The position numbers and the translations under genes are program-made. Positions 51,077 to 62,300 of a DNA stretch of 64,000 nucleotides are shown here, piece after piece (position 1 is the stretch's first letter; the number at the start of each line of letters is the position of its first letter). The stretch covers positions 3,743,501 to 3,807,500 of the forward strand of contig NZ_AHMP02000003.1 in the NCBI RefSeq assembly GCF_000243735.2, written 5' to 3'. The notes below the pieces were generated by a model. That model saw only the letters and a list, made by a program, of their open reading frames with translations. It made no database searches and was not told the origin of the DNA. The DNA comes from Leptospira kmetyi serovar Malaysia str. Bejo-Iso9. Its GTDB lineage: Bacteria > Spirochaetota > Leptospiria > Leptospirales > Leptospiraceae.

Positions 51077-52000
51077 TTATGTATTTTGATGAATGATCTT
51101 TCCGGGCGAGAAGTCGAAATCGAAATCGCACCAAATTCCGAACTGAACCGGAACCGAGGTTCCTTTTAAACCGAAGTCGGCGACGAAAGGAAAATACGGA
51201 TTGTCCAAAAGATCCAAAACGTAATTCCCCTCAAGAAGACCGCCCTTGCGGAAATGAGTCACGTTGCTACTCGCTTCCACGATCGCCTGATAACAAGCCT
51301 GAGTCGGATTGGCCGCGTCCCTGAATTGTTTTAGAAACACCATTCCGAGTTCGGGAGAAAATAAAAAGTCGAGAAGATTGATCACAAGACCCATGCCGGG
51401 GATCGTAATCTTGGAAGGATCTCCGAAAAGAATCTCCGCAAACTTGTTTCCGATCGCCGAAAAATTATCGAAGGACTCTTTCTTTTGAGAACCTCCGGGA
51501 GGACAAGTCAAAGTGAACATCCGTTGGGAAATCGCCTGACGATCCTTGCCTCGGGGCGTGATCGCGTCCACGGAAAAGTATTCGGGAGGAACTTGAAGAG
51601 AAGGCATTTGAAAGTCGCCTTGAATTTTATGAAAACCGTATATTTCTCTTCCGGTCGCCATCGCTGTAGGAATGTCCACAAAAAGATAAGGTTGATAAAA
51701 ACGGATTCGAAGAGGATCCTTTGCGAAAAGAGGAATCCAAAAACCCACGTCGGTTTCTTCCACCCAACCGCAGTCGTTGCCCGGAACGAGATATTGTTGT
51801 TTGGCGAAGACAAGAAAAAATTTATCGGTAAACGCAGAGTAATGCGCGCTTCCGTTCGCGGGTCCGTTTAAGTCGCGATCGACGATCGATTGAATCGCAT
51901 TCCGGTTTCCTTCTATGCAAAAAGAATAAAATTCCACCTGCTTCATCTGATAAGGCGGAGGAAGTTCCTGTTCGCCGCCGCGAACAACGTAATTTGCCAT
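51077..52000 (-). CDS. Acetoacetate-decarboxylase-like protein
   Basis: 307 residues. The central segment YLFVDIPTAMATGREIYGFHKIQGDF matches the conserved G-R-E-x-x-G-x-x-K pattern of the acetoacetate decarboxylase (ADC) fold, with beta-rich flanks. In true ADC a Lys pair (EKK) forms the Schiff base; here the corresponding neighbourhood is FHKIQG with a single Lys, so decarboxylase activity is uncertain. GGAGATT precedes the ATG. It is first in a two-gene unit with the FAD oxidoreductase. Confidence 0.72.
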   Translation of the reverse strand: MANYVVRGGEQELPPPYQMKQVEFYSFCIEGNRNAIQSIVDRDLNGPANGSAHYSAFTDKFFLVFAKQQYLVPGNDCGWVEETDVGFWIPLFAKDPLRIRFYQPYLFVDIPTAMATGREIYGFHKIQGDFQMPSLQVPPEYFSVDAITPRGKDRQAISQRMFTLTCPPGGSQKKESFDNFSAIGNKFAEILFGDPSKITIPGMGLVINLLDFLFSPELGMVFLKQFRDAANPTQACYQAIVEASSNVTHFRKGGLLEGNYVLDLLDNPYFPFVADFGLKGTSVPVQFGIWCDFDFDFSPGKIIHQNT

Positions 52001-52580
52001 GCAATCTCCTATTTCTCGGGGTTCAAGGTTTCTTAGATTCCTTGAATATTGTAAATAATAAAATTACCGAATTCGGATGTTTATTTGGTTCTTTGTTCCC
52101 TTCTTTTGATTTTAAAAAGAAAAAAAGGAAGAATTCCGTTTTGAATTTTTCGATCCGATTTCGTCGGCGTGAAATCGAAAAAGAACGATCGAGCTGAGTA
52201 AAGAAAACGAGGTCGGCCTTCCGAGTCGGATTCGTCTCGGGGATTATATTTCCATTCTTTTATATTCTAAAAGAAAGGATTCGATCCGAATTACCATTCA
52301 ATCAAATTAGAATATAGGCATGTGATTCATTCAATTATGATTGAATCAAATTCGAAATCGATTTTATCGGAATTTTTCGAATCCTGTTTGTTTGTTTCGC
52401 ACGAGCGGGCGGAAAGATTTTACTTCCGAAGATCGATTCTACTTCTTCGCTTCCGAGTTCCCTAAGTTATACCGATATGATTTCGGACTTTACGCACGAT
52501 TATTTTGCGTATTCCGCTTGTGGAAATTCTCGGGCGCAAACCTCGGTTGTAGTCGTGTCTAAAGACTTGGATTGAAATTT
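52001..52580. other. Long non-coding gap
   Basis: About 580 bases between the ADC-like gene start and the terminator of the membrane-protein gene. No frame has coding character. It is AT-rich with a TTCAAT-TATG-ATTGAA hairpin (52330-52345) and the related runs ATTCAATCAAATTAGAAT (52298-52315) and ATTGAATCAAATTCGAA. It must contain the promoter of the ADC-like gene, but none is clear to me. Confidence 0.45.
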
Positions 52581-52622
52581 TAAAACCGGTTCTTGGAGTT
52601 TAGGTTTCCGGAACCGGTTTTA
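52581..52622 (-). terminator. Terminator of the polytopic membrane protein gene
   Basis: Perfect 12-base inverted repeat TAAAACCGGTTC / GAACCGGTTTTA with an 18-base loop. On the minus strand it begins at the stop codon of the upstream gene (52620-52622) and is followed by an AT-rich tract (TTTTAAAATTT). The same structure ends plus-strand transcription of the gap. Confidence 0.7.
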
Positions 52623-54344
52623 AAACTTTCTTCCCGTAAGCGTATGCCAGAGTTCGATCTCTTCAATTTTCTTTTTTCGAAACGTTCGAAATCGTTCTGG
52701 AAAAGCATCGTCCCAAATTAGAATTTTATAATTTTCGCAAGAAGATACAAAGGACGGCTCCCCGAATTCCAGTTTTAGAAGATCCTCGTCAAGTCCCGGA
52801 AGAACTGCGAAGTTGTACTCGCGTTCCGGAGTTTTTTTAAACCAATTCCAGGAATTCTGCCAATATTCGGGATGTAGATCCCGCATATAATTGTCGGCAC
52901 GGAGATTCGTTTTGGAAAAAATCCGGATTCTTCTGGAACTCCAAAAGTCGCTCATTCCTCTTCCGAGGCGGACTTTTTCGCGATCCGTGGAGATTCGGTC
53001 GAAACAAGCCGCTAAACCATCTTGATACAAAGCGGGTTTTAGATTTCCCCATAACAAAACGAGCAAAAATAAAAACAGAAAAACTACATAACAAAAGAAG
53101 AATATTCCTTTTTTATAATTCTTTGTGAGATCGAATAGGGAATCCGCAAGGAGCGGAATCCAAAAAAATAAAAAGGGAAGCAAATATCGAAGATGAATCC
53201 CTTCTGTTTGGGACATTCCGCTGAGTCCTCCGATCACGGCGATCCCGAACGTGGAAATCAAAACGCTCGCGATCAAAAAGAAGAATCGATCGTCCGCGTC
53301 GGAAAGAATTGTGGCGGTTTGCGCTCCTTCGGGCTTTTTTCCAAAAAAGAATTTTACGAACGTCAAAATCGGATACGAAATCAAAACAAAGGCGAACGAA
53401 AACGGGGAAGCCGTAAACTGAGATCGAATCGTAACCACGATCGGTTGAATCCAATTCCAAGAAGGGGTTCCCGAATAATAACCCGTGGGAATAAAAACGA
53501 AATCGGATTTGGTTAAAATTCGATACAAATACAAGCCGAGCAGAGCACAGAAGAACGGAACGCATAAACTCAAAACCGTAAATCGATTTCGATTCTTTCG
53601 AAGTTTGTCCAAAGATAAAAACAAAAAAGGCGCGTTAAAAAACAAAAGAAACAAGGGATCGGAAACGATCAGAAGGATCTGAAACGCTCCAAACAAAACC
53701 CAAAGATAAAAACGTCGCCTTTCGTTCGAGTTTGAAAAGAATTTCAAAGACGCAAAACTTACAAATCGGGTTTTGTATAAACCGCCTTCGAGGTTCGGAT
53801 TTCCATTCTCCGTATTTTCCGTAGATGGAGTCGACAAACGTTTCCACAAAGCGTAACAAAAAAGGGAAAACGAAAGGGCGCCGCCGTGTGCGGCAAATCC
53901 TAAAACCGGAAAAAAGTAGGAATGGATCGAAAATAGTATTAAAAAAGAAGAATATACGATCAGTATAATTTTGTTTAAATCGGTTTTTTGAAGTTCAGCA
54001 TTCTCGGTTTGAGTTTTTCGATGTCCGTTCGCAAAGTATAAAACCGCAAACAACAAAAACAAAACCTGAAAGACATACGCGCCGTAAACGGCGATCAAAG
54101 AATCCGAAACTAAGGCGCGGATCAAAAAGTAAACCGCAATATCCGGAAAAAAAAAGGGGGAGGGCGTAAGGCTCCAACCGTAAAGAGGATTTCCGTCCGT
54201 AATCAAATCCTGATACAAAACGGCGGGATACAAATTGTCCGCATTGAATGCGAGCGAGGCAATGCGGGGATTGTTGTTCAATGAAATCAGAAAAACGAAA
54301 AGAGAAAGGAGTAAAAGGATCGTTTCTTTTACGTAATTCTTCAT
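52620..54344 (-). CDS. Polytopic membrane protein, possibly GT-C-type glycosyltransferase
   Basis: 574 residues with about 11-12 hydrophobic helices through residue ~430 and a soluble C-terminal domain of ~140 residues. The N-terminal layout (first helix, then a loop with FNADNLYPAVLYQDL containing a DN pair) recalls polyprenyl-phosphate-dependent GT-C transferases and LPS/O-antigen polymerases, but I cannot point to a diagnostic motif. No neighbouring sugar genes support it. A strong terminator overlaps the stop codon. Confidence 0.65.
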   Translation of the reverse strand: MKNYVKETILLLLSLFVFLISLNNNPRIASLAFNADNLYPAVLYQDLITDGNPLYGWSLTPSPFFFPDIAVYFLIRALVSDSLIAVYGAYVFQVLFLLFAVLYFANGHRKTQTENAELQKTDLNKIILIVYSSFLILFSIHSYFFPVLGFAAHGGALSFSLFCYALWKRLSTPSTENTENGNPNLEGGLYKTRFVSFASLKFFSNSNERRRFYLWVLFGAFQILLIVSDPLFLLFFNAPFLFLSLDKLRKNRNRFTVLSLCVPFFCALLGLYLYRILTKSDFVFIPTGYYSGTPSWNWIQPIVVTIRSQFTASPFSFAFVLISYPILTFVKFFFGKKPEGAQTATILSDADDRFFFLIASVLISTFGIAVIGGLSGMSQTEGIHLRYLLPFLFFWIPLLADSLFDLTKNYKKGIFFFCYVVFLFLFLLVLLWGNLKPALYQDGLAACFDRISTDREKVRLGRGMSDFWSSRRIRIFSKTNLRADNYMRDLHPEYWQNSWNWFKKTPEREYNFAVLPGLDEDLLKLEFGEPSFVSSCENYKILIWDDAFPERFRTFRKKKIEEIELWHTLTGRKF

Positions 54345-54460
54345 AGGACGAAATTCGATTTAGAGTGAATCCGCAAACACGGAAGTGTAAAGTATTTTTT
54401 GAGGATTTAAAAAATCGGAAAGTAGGTTGGAAAGCGGATCGATCAAAACCGGAAGAACAA

Positions 54461-54491
54461 ACAAAAAAAGCGGACCTCGAAGTCCGCTTTT
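54461..54491 (-). terminator. Terminator of the exported-protein pair
   Basis: On the minus strand AAAAGCGGAC-TTCGAG-GTCCGCTTTT followed by TTTGTTTGTTC: a ten-base stem, small loop, run of seven T. It lies about 30 bases after the stop at 54519. Confidence 0.9.
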
Positions 54492-54518
54492 CGTACATTC
54501 AATTTTGATTGTATAGAA

Positions 54519-55628
54519 TCAGTTCGGCTGAACGTTCGCCGCCGGTTTGGTCGGATTGGAAGGAGTTGTTGTCGTAGGCGCCGGAGTTATAACCGGTTCC
54601 TTATCGACGACGGTGATTCCGTTTTTCTTATCCACGGTTCCGCCTTCCACCATAACTTGAAGGGAACGAAGCCCCGGCTTGTTGCTCGCCAACCATTTCT
54701 GAAAGTTGGAAATTTTTTGAACACAATAGTGAAATCCTCTGTCCGTGGAAATCTCGGAACCCGGGGACCAAGGAAAAAGATCCCTGCGAACGGAAATCGT
54801 TCTCACCACGAGGGACTTCTCGTCCACCGGAAGGTTGAGAATCGAATTCTTAAATTCCTGAGGATAAGCGAAGTATTCTTCCGCGTTGCTGAAGTAGATG
54901 ATGCCCAGTTTGTGACCGGCTTTTTTCAAAGTGTTTCCGATTCCGGTTAACGTGGTGTTTCCGAGAAGATTTCCTCGAACCGGAAAAATTCTCCCCTCGA
55001 CCGCGAGCTTTCGGATATAAGCGTATTGCGCGTCGTCGGTTTGAAACATTCCGTAATTGTATTTTTTGGAAAGCATCAGATTGGTTCTATGACGTTTGCG
55101 GATAAACGGAGAAGCTTGTTTGTAAACCTTCTTGTAAACTTCGGGATCGGGAAGAGAAGTCTGGATCAACTCGAGCGCTTCTTTTTCTCCTTCCTTTCCC
55201 CAAAGACGGATGAAGTCCTCTTTCTTTTCTCCCGTTTTCAAAAAGAGAATGGTGATCGTGTTTGCGTGAACCACGATCTGAGTGAAGTCCATGAGATAAA
55301 TAAAATCCGATTTCGCCCAAGCCGCGATCGTAAGATTCTGTTCCGAACCGACGCCGACATAGGCGTTGCCCACGTTTTGAACGTGAGGAATGAGAAGATC
55401 CAAACGGTCTTCATTGGAAACGGTGGTATCGCCTACGTCCCATTTGGTGGGAACGAGAATTTCCTGCGGGGTTTCCTTGAGAATTCCGAGTTTGGAAACG
55501 AGATCCTCTTCGCTTAACGCGGAACGGCTTTGGCTTTCCTTGATCTTTTCGGAACCCGAGCAGAACGAAAAACCGAGAACGAGAAACGTAAGAATAAAAT
55601 AAATTCCTAATTTAGAATTGTTGAACAT
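54519..55628 (-). CDS. Exported protein of the VGxGxEQN family (function unknown)
   Basis: 369 residues from ATG 55628, one base after the upstream stop (TAACATG); an ATG at 55643 overlapping that stop is possible. Signal sequence ILTFLVLGFSFC; the residue before Cys is Phe, unusual for a lipobox, so lipid attachment is uncertain. The core has NAYVGVGSEQNLTIAAWAKSDFIYLMD, resembling a family of uncharacterised bacterial proteins with a VGxGxEQNxxxI motif and Rossmann-like fold, from memory. A Pro/Thr-rich tail ends the chain. Translationally linked to the SUMF1-like gene and followed by a strong terminator. Confidence 0.68.
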   Translation of the reverse strand: MFNNSKLGIYFILTFLVLGFSFCSGSEKIKESQSRSALSEEDLVSKLGILKETPQEILVPTKWDVGDTTVSNEDRLDLLIPHVQNVGNAYVGVGSEQNLTIAAWAKSDFIYLMDFTQIVVHANTITILFLKTGEKKEDFIRLWGKEGEKEALELIQTSLPDPEVYKKVYKQASPFIRKRHRTNLMLSKKYNYGMFQTDDAQYAYIRKLAVEGRIFPVRGNLLGNTTLTGIGNTLKKAGHKLGIIYFSNAEEYFAYPQEFKNSILNLPVDEKSLVVRTISVRRDLFPWSPGSEISTDRGFHYCVQKISNFQKWLASNKPGLRSLQVMVEGGTVDKKNGITVVDKEPVITPAPTTTTPSNPTKPAANVQPN

Positions 55629-55629
55629 G

Positions 55630-56514
55630 TTATTTGTTTGCATCCTTTGCGCAACGGAATCCGAAGTGATGGTATTCCGGAAAATTTTCTGGGATATGGG
55701 CTCTTCTTTTGGAACCTCTCGCATAACTTGCGGGCCACCACCACGAACCGCTTTTTAAAACCTTTTTCGTATGACCCGGACAGACATCCTTACCGTCGCA
55801 AGGCCCTTTCGGATCCTTTCCTCTGCAAGATTCTCCGCAGGCTTTGAAGGAAGGGGAATACCAATCGGCGGTCCATTCCCAGGAATTTCCGGCCATATCA
55901 TACAAGCCGTACACTCCGGGCGCTCTGGTCCCGACGTTTGCGGTCGGCATCAAATGCGGTTTCTCCGTTTTTTTGGAGACACATCCCTTGACGTCGCCGA
56001 CTTCGATGATCGCTCTTTCGCAGGTGGCGGGTTCGTTTCCCCAAGGATATAAATTTCCGTTGGTTCCTCTCGCGGCTTTTTCCCATTCGGCTTCGGTGGG
56101 AAGTCGTTTACCGGCCCATTCGCAGAATTCTTTGGCGGTGTACCAGCTGATTCCCGCGGCGGGTTGTTGGCGTCCCAAGTACGGTTTACCATAACGTGGT
56201 CCGATGTAATTGCACTTTCCCGTTTTTAAACATTCCTGACATTTGCCTGCGTTCTTGCACTTGTCGAATTCTTCGTTCGTGACTTCGTATGTGTCCATGT
56301 AGAAGTCGCTGACGTAAACCTTCTCTTCTGGCTTTTCATCCGCTTCGTGTGTGTTGCTTCCTCGGATGAATTCTCCGGCGGGAATACATTTCATACCGGC
56401 GATTTCCTTGCCTCCGCACGCGGAGGAATCGGCGAGAAGTTTGCACATACATCCTAAGCAAATCGCCGAAATCGCGGCGGTCCAAAGAAGAATGTTCCGA
56501 ATTTTCGATATCAT
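55630..56514 (-). CDS. SUMF1/formylglycine-generating-enzyme-like protein (exported)
   Basis: 294 residues with an N-terminal hydrophobic segment and several Cys (CLGCMCKLLADSSACGGK). The FGE-sulfatase fold motifs are clear: GMKCIPAGEFIRGSN, YVSDFYMDTYEVTNEEFDKC, PAAGISWYTAKEFCEWAGKRLPTEAEWEKAARG, YPWGNEP, YGLYDMAGNSWEWTADWY and HHFGFRCAKD. Cys-rich inserts (KCQECLKTGKC; ACGESCRGKD) could be disulfide-bonded in the periplasm. Whether it makes formylglycine or serves as a structural/regulatory domain is not known; most bacterial members are not true FGE. It is first in the pair with the gene at 54519. Confidence 0.85.
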   Translation of the reverse strand: MISKIRNILLWTAAISAICLGCMCKLLADSSACGGKEIAGMKCIPAGEFIRGSNTHEADEKPEEKVYVSDFYMDTYEVTNEEFDKCKNAGKCQECLKTGKCNYIGPRYGKPYLGRQQPAAGISWYTAKEFCEWAGKRLPTEAEWEKAARGTNGNLYPWGNEPATCERAIIEVGDVKGCVSKKTEKPHLMPTANVGTRAPGVYGLYDMAGNSWEWTADWYSPSFKACGESCRGKDPKGPCDGKDVCPGHTKKVLKSGSWWWPASYARGSKRRAHIPENFPEYHHFGFRCAKDANK

Positions 56515-56591
56515 GAAAGGGTTCCTGTTCTAAAGGATTCCCGATTTGAAAAGAATCTTTTAGGATGAGGATAGACTGAAAAAGGAAACGG

Positions 56592-56626
<35 letters not shown>

Positions 56627-56666
56627 GTAGCGATCGGGACAAACTAGTTCCGATCATTTAAAAAGA

Positions 56667-58193
<1,527 letters not shown>

Positions 58194-58194
58194 T

Positions 58195-59088
58195 ATGTTT
58201 CGCATCGGACAATTCGGAAACGAAGCCTATCTCATACTTTGCACTCTGATCTGGGGCGGAACGTTTACGATGACGATCTTCGGACTTCGCGACACGTCTC
58301 CGTCGATCTTTTTGGGACTTCGATTCGGGATCGCGAGTCTGATCTTTCTTCCGTTCGCATGGAAAGAATTCAAAAAGGGCAAAGTATGGTATCCCGGCGC
58401 GTTTCTCCTCGGAATGTTTTTGTATCTCGGGTTCGCCTGCGAAACGGTGGGATTAAAGACGACGACGGCCACAAAGTCCTCTTTTTTAATCGGAACGTTA
58501 GTCGTCATTACTCCGTTTTTGGAGGCTCTTTTTAAACGGAGAATGCCCGCAAAAGGAAATCTTTTCGGAGCCGCCGTGGTTTTTACGGGAATCAGTCTGA
58601 TTTTTTTGGGAGAAATCGGAAGGGAAGGTTCCTTTCAAATCGCGAGCGGGGATTGGATCACGCTCGGAGGAGCGCTTTTCTTTTCCTTGTATATCATCCA
58701 AATGGATCGAATGGGTTCGAACGTTCCGATCCGAGTTTCGGTTTTTTATCAATCCTTTGTCGCGGGTTTTTTCGCCTTGGTTTCGGTGATCGTTTTGCAC
58801 GAAACCGGAATCGAAGAGGCGAAGTTGAATCCGAGTATGAGATTGATTCCCGGCGTATTGTATAACGCGCTTTTGGCCTCCGTGCTTACCACGTTTCTAC
58901 AGACGAAGTATCAACACCACGTTTCACCCACAAGAGTAGGAATCATCTTTTCACTCGAACCGGTGTTTTCCTCCATCATCGCCTATGGAATGTTAGGCGA
59001 ATCGTCGGGACCGATTCGGATCGCGGGTTGTGCGATCGTATTTTGCGGTTTGATCTTGGCGGAATTGACCGGCAAAGAGCGTGAATAA
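58195..59088 (+). CDS. DMT-superfamily transporter (EamA)
   Basis: 297 residues, ten helices in two EamA repeats ([62 protein letters not shown] … [20 protein letters not shown]). It exports or imports small metabolites, often amino acids. The close linkage with a secreted carboxypeptidase (one base apart) makes amino-acid transport a fair guess, but this is inference. Confidence 0.88.
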   Translation: MFRIGQFGNEAYLILCTLIWGGTFTMTIFGLRDTSPSIFLGLRFGIASLIFLPFAWKEFKKGKVWYPGAFLLGMFLYLGFACETVGLKTTTATKSSFLIGTLVVITPFLEALFKRRMPAKGNLFGAAVVFTGISLIFLGEIGREGSFQIASGDWITLGGALFFSLYIIQMDRMGSNVPIRVSVFYQSFVAGFFALVSVIVLHETGIEEAKLNPSMRLIPGVLYNALLASVLTTFLQTKYQHHVSPTRVGIIFSLEPVFSSIIAYGMLGESSGPIRIAGCAIVFCGLILAELTGKERE

Positions 59089-59138
59089 GTCGCATTTTTT
59101 GGAATCGTTTGTCGGAACAATTAAGAATTTATGCTTGT

Positions 59139-59144
59139 TATAAT
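59139..59144 (+). promoter_or_regulatory. Possible -10 box (TATAAT)
   Basis: A perfect TATAAT within CTTGTTATAATTC. No good -35 is seen at 17 bases. A related ACTTGTTATAGAATC lies about 150 bases further on, closer to the giant gene. One of the two probably drives it. Confidence 0.25.
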
Positions 59145-59162
59145 TCGACATTCGATCTCCGG

Positions 59163-59180
59163 CCGGATTCATGATTCCGG
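59163..59180. repeat. 18-bp dyad, possible operator
   Basis: CCGGA-TTCATGAT-TCCGG: a near-perfect palindrome with a TCATGA centre, about 180 bases before the giant gene. No T run follows on either strand, so it is not a terminator. Confidence 0.35.
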
Positions 59181-59356
59181 ACAAAAAAACGATTTTGATT
59201 TATAGTTCATTAGAAATATTGAATCTTCTACGCGCTTCCTTTCCGTTTGTTCCGATTTAAAAAGAACGTAAAAATCAAAAAAGACTTGTTATAGAATCAG
59301 ATTTCAAACCGGATGTTCGCTTGCAAAAACGGGCAAATCCATCCTTAGGACGCAAT

Positions 59357-62300
59357 ATGATTCGCAACTTCATCTATCAAAAAGGAAGATCGGAAAAATT
59401 CTTTACGATCGAGATCGCTTCCGATTCCAAATCGTTTACGATTCTTCAAGGACAAAGATACGGAGACGCGAAAAAACCGGAAAAGGAAACCTTCGCATCC
59501 AAAGAACTTTGCAAGAAAAAAACGGAAACTCTCGTAAAGGCAAAACTCAAGGAAGGTTACGAAGAAATTCCTCTCGGAATCAAAAACGTAAACCCATTCG
59601 ATCTCAAGATTCTCGCGGACGCCAAAAAGCAAAAGAGCGAAAAACTCAAGATCGACGTAAATCAATCCGTGGATCTGATGAACGAGATTCTCGGCTTGGA
59701 GTTTTTGGAAGATTTAGAAATTCATAATGTATCCGAGATCCCGGATCGTTTGGGCTCGTTGAAAAACCTGAACGACCTCGAAATCCGAGAAAGTAAGAAT
59801 TTGAAAACGATTCCTTCTTCCTTGGGAGAATTGACCTCGTTGACAAGACTTACGATCGAACGCACCGGAATTTCGACTCTTCCCGATTCTTTGGCCAATC
59901 TAAAAAATCTCACCAATCTTTACGTTCAACACAACGAAAAACTCGAGGGACTTCCGGATTGTATCGGTTCCTTACAATCGTTAAAACTTCTCTGGGCGTC
60001 CTACAACCGGGAAGGAGAGGATAAAAAAGGAAAACGTCCATTAGGAATTTCGAATGCGATCGGAAATCTGGAAAATTTGGACGAGTTGAATCTTTGTTCG
60101 AACGGACTTTCCGAATTGCCGCCCGGTTTGGCCAAACTAAAAAATCTGACCGAACTCGAACTGAACTTCAACGTATTTAAAAATATTCCAGAATGTATCT
60201 TCGAAATGGAGAATCTGGAAGTGCTTCAGATGATCTATTGTCCGATCCGTTCGATTCCGAAGGACTTTACCAAACTTGAAAATCTTTCCCGCATCGAACT
60301 CGAAGGGCACGAGATCAAAAACGTTCCCGAAGAAATTCTGGAGGAGGGAGTGGAAGCGATCCGGGAATTTTTGAACGATTCTCCCGAAAAAAAAGAAACG
60401 AGGTTGATCGTCTCCGAAGGCGAAGATCTCAAACGAAGTTTGGAATCGCACAAGGACGCTCTCGATAAATTTTATCGCGCCGTAAAAGGGAAAATGTATC
60501 AGGAGAATACGCGCAAAAAATTCGCGGAACTTCAAAAATATCTTCAAGGGGAAAGCGACGAGGTTCCCAAAACGGTTAAGGACGATCTTTATTACTTTCA
60601 ACCGATAACGGACGTGTTGAGTTCGTTTCGAAATTGGTCCGCGGTCGATCATCGGATTCTCGCGTACATCACGCAGGGTTCTTGGGCGTTTGATAAGAAT
60701 AAAAAAGGTTTTTTCGAAAGTTTTTATCGATGGTTGGGCAGGGAAGTTCTGGCGCATCCGGAGGATTCTTCCCTGTTTACCGACGTTTTGAGCGCGCTCA
60801 AAAAAATGGGACAGGACGAGGCCGCGATTCTTTCGGAAAGAACGCATAACGTGGACGATTTCGTATTAACGGAAGATAAAAAAATCACTTCGATCGGACG
60901 TTATCTTTTGGATCACGGGGAAGAATTGATGCCGCAATTTTTGAAGGACGGTTTGCCTTCTTCGTTTGTGGAATTGTTCGTTCGGGAGGATTTCAAAAAA
61001 ATAGAACCGCATCTCGAGGAAATCACGAAGATCAAGGAATACGACGGAACCGACGGTAAAAAGCACATTCCGTTGGAGACGTTCGGAATTCTTACCCGAG
61101 TAAAACCGGAACTTTTGGAGCCGATCATTCTGGATCGATTGGAGAATATAGACTGTGTTTCTTGCAAAGCCGAGTTGATGTACGATCTTTACGAGGCGAT
61201 GCCGAAAAAATATTCGGAAAAAACTTTCGAGTTCGCCAAATCGACGTTAGCTTATATTTCCGAAAAGAAAAACTCGAACATAGATCGCGGTTATCGATTT
61301 TCTTGGTCTTTGACGAACGGCCGCAGATACGAGGACAATACTCCCGAGTTTATCGAATGGTTGCTTAAGAATTTCGGTTCTTCCCTCAAAGAGGAAGTGT
61401 TTGCGTATGTCGAAAAAACGAAGGTCCTGGATTTGAAAGTGACCGCGGTCGCGGTCAAGTATCTCGGTCAAGCCGCGATCGACATAGCCGGTGAAGCCTT
61501 GGACATGACGATCAAAAACGAGGATATAGCGGGACATTTCAGACAAACATTCCGGATTCTCTCCGATTTGGATTACGGCAAGTATTACGATAAAACCTGG
61601 GAAATCGCGAGGAGCGAATTCAAAAAAGTAAGCGAAACCGCTTGTATGGCCCTGAGCCGATTGCCGGAAGAGGTAGTAGTTCCCAAAGCGATCGAACTTC
61701 TCAAGGAAAAACAATCGCACGTCCGCGAAGCCGGAGCTCTTATATTAAGTTTATTGAATACTCCGAAATCGATCCAAGGTTTGAAGGTTCTTATCGAAAC
61801 CGAAAAAAACGACGCGGTTCGAAACTTCGCTTCGGATCTGATCTACGACCGACCGAATTCGATTTCGATCGCAGAAGCGAAGGCGCGGATCGACGCCGCC
61901 AAAAAACTGGGAAAACTCGAAAAGCCGATCGCGAAGTGGTTGGATGAAACGAAACTTCCGAAAATTCTCTGGAAGGATAAAAAACCTCTCGGCCCGGAAG
62001 AGGTTCGTTATCTGTTCTATCGACAAAAAACGGTTTCGGAAATCGTCGTGGATAAGGAGTTGCGGGACGTGATCGCGCTCGTGGACAAAAATTCCTGCAA
62101 AGAATTTTCCGAAAAACTTTTTGCTTTGATTGGAAAGAACGGAGGTTTTAAGGCGCCGAACCGATTTGCGATCGGAGTTCTCGGAATTTTAGGAAACGAT
62201 TCCGTCGTTTCTCCGATCGAAACCGTCGCGATCAAGGAAACGAATTTAAACGCATGCGCTTGTTTGGGTTTGATCCGTTCCCTCGAAGCCGCCCTCGCGT

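Noticed and set aside
52341..52562. 73-codon plus-strand frame in the 52.0-52.6 kb gap
   Set aside because: Arg/Phe/Cys-rich low-quality translation, no ribosome binding site, no homology that I recognise.
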